64,000 nt of DNA from NCBI GenBank assembly GCA_016806645.1, contig JACSYO010000475.1, positions 2,341,001-2,405,000 on the forward strand, given 5' to 3'. Under the pieces are notes generated by a model, which searched no databases, had not been told where the DNA came from, and saw only the letters and a list, made by a program, of their open reading frames with translations. A program made the position numbers and the translations under genes. Numbering within the stretch: position 1 is the stretch's first letter; every line of letters starts with the position of its first letter. This DNA comes from Ophiodon elongatus. Lineage: Eukaryota > Chordata > Actinopteri > Perciformes > Hexagrammidae. Positions 63,023-64,000 of this stretch are shown in pieces.

Positions 63023-64000
63023 GTAGGTCGATGTATGCCCAATCATGTGTGTTTGTTTGTGTGTGTGTTTGAGTCCAGTACATATTCCTGTCACTTGGTC
63101 AGCGTCTGTGTGCAGCAGCCACAGTATTGGATCTATTGTGGTTTGCCACTGCAGGCAGCCTCTGCAGCCAATTTATTTTCATGTGTAAAGTTGAAGTGAA
63201 TAGGCCGTGTGCCACCCGAGGGAATGCCGAGGTTGGATTCACAATGAAATACAAAACCACAGAGGCCGGTTGCCAGGAAGAACTCAAAAAAACGTCCTTA
63301 ATAAAAAGGGGAACACTAGTAATCGAACAAGAAAGGTCTTCTCAGTTCAGAGGCTTTCAAGTCTTCGCAGTCCCCATCAGAGCGGGACGTCTTTCCAAAA
63401 TGCCTGTAGGTTACAGCACACATAGTGAGCAATGAGCCTTATGGATTAGAATTCCCTGGCTGCGTGATACCCCTCCCATGTGAGCCAAGTGGCTGAGTCA
63501 CTAGCATGATTGAGCCCAGAGGCCTCTTACTACTTTCCAGTTCATTTCTCATGTGAAGGTTGGGTATCTTAGCCTTTCTGCTTTACAATGATAACCTGTG
63601 TGTGCAACGAAAATTACCTTCCTCTGGTAAAAAAAACAGCTTCAATAGAGAGCATGACATACCTGCTACCTGTATATGAAAGCTTATATAAGAGCTTTTT
63701 ATGTGCCTGAGGTTGTGCTGCTACATAAAATTGTGGGGTGAAAATATAAATAAGAACTCCTCTGTGTATCTTTGTGAAGCTTTCCATGTTTAGAATTTGT
63801 TGAAAATGTGTCAGACAGGTGAAACTCCATGTTGATTTTATTGGCTCTAGTTTTATAATGAGTTTCATTACAATGTAATAATTTTGTCGCTGTATATGTA
63901 TATAAATATATACAGTAAAATTACTTATATATACAGTAAAATAGCTATTATGTTCACCTGCCAACATTCAATGCTATCCAGCAACAAAATACTAACTTGC
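63023..64000 (+). other. Start of the intron after the signal-peptide exon
   Basis: From the GTAGGT donor to the window end I find no frame resembling a TAFA cysteine domain or any other family. Contents are a short GT run near 63050 and AT-rich sequence with tatataca words near 63890-63940. Confidence 0.5.

Overview
This window is vertebrate nuclear DNA, most likely from a percomorph teleost fish. Coding exons are short, have GT/AG borders and lie in long AT-rich introns. Long CA/GT and GA microsatellites are abundant, and several blocks match interspersed repeats common in bony-fish genomes. I saw no bacterial operons, phage, CRISPR arrays, rRNA or tRNA genes.

Bases 1-15.7 kb (minus strand) hold one complete small-GTPase gene of the RhoA/RhoC group. 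Four coding exons (5693-5538, 3872-3752, 2048-1918, 1466-1293) join in frame to exactly 193 residues with every Rho motif and a C-terminal CAAX box. A GC-rich leader exon and promoter lie near 15.6-15.78 kb, and a polyadenylation signal sits at 264-269. C-terminal residues that separate the paralogues favour RhoC over RhoA.

Bases 15.8-27.9 kb are an intergenic or regulatory stretch with no recognisable exon. It holds old repeat fragments, one 26-bp perfect inverted repeat that could fold as a hairpin (21641-21722), and a second weaker hairpin (18715-18764).

Bases 27.9-64 kb (plus strand) appear to belong to a second gene, divergently oriented. A CpG-rich leader exon ends in a good splice donor at 28487. 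About 34 kb later, a 100-base coding piece (62923-63022) encodes a signal peptide and stops at a phase-1 donor. Its end resembles the junction just before the conserved cysteine domain of TAFA (FAM19A) secreted proteins. In human 1p13.2, RHOC lies near TAFA3, with opposite orientations as I recall, which supports both names; the rest of this gene is outside the window. The link between the 28-kb exon and the 63-kb exon is inferred from strand and splice sites only. The 34-kb interval between them is full of microsatellites and degenerate transposon copies and shows no convincing protein-coding exon.

The two genes are not a functional unit. One encodes a membrane-anchored switch for the actin cytoskeleton and the other a probable secreted neural or chemokine-like ligand; they share an ancestral neighbourhood. 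I found no strong evidence for a wholly new biological system. The best leads are the two hairpins, the CRE/E-box block inside a rhoc intron, and the nested upstream ORFs in the 28-kb exon.
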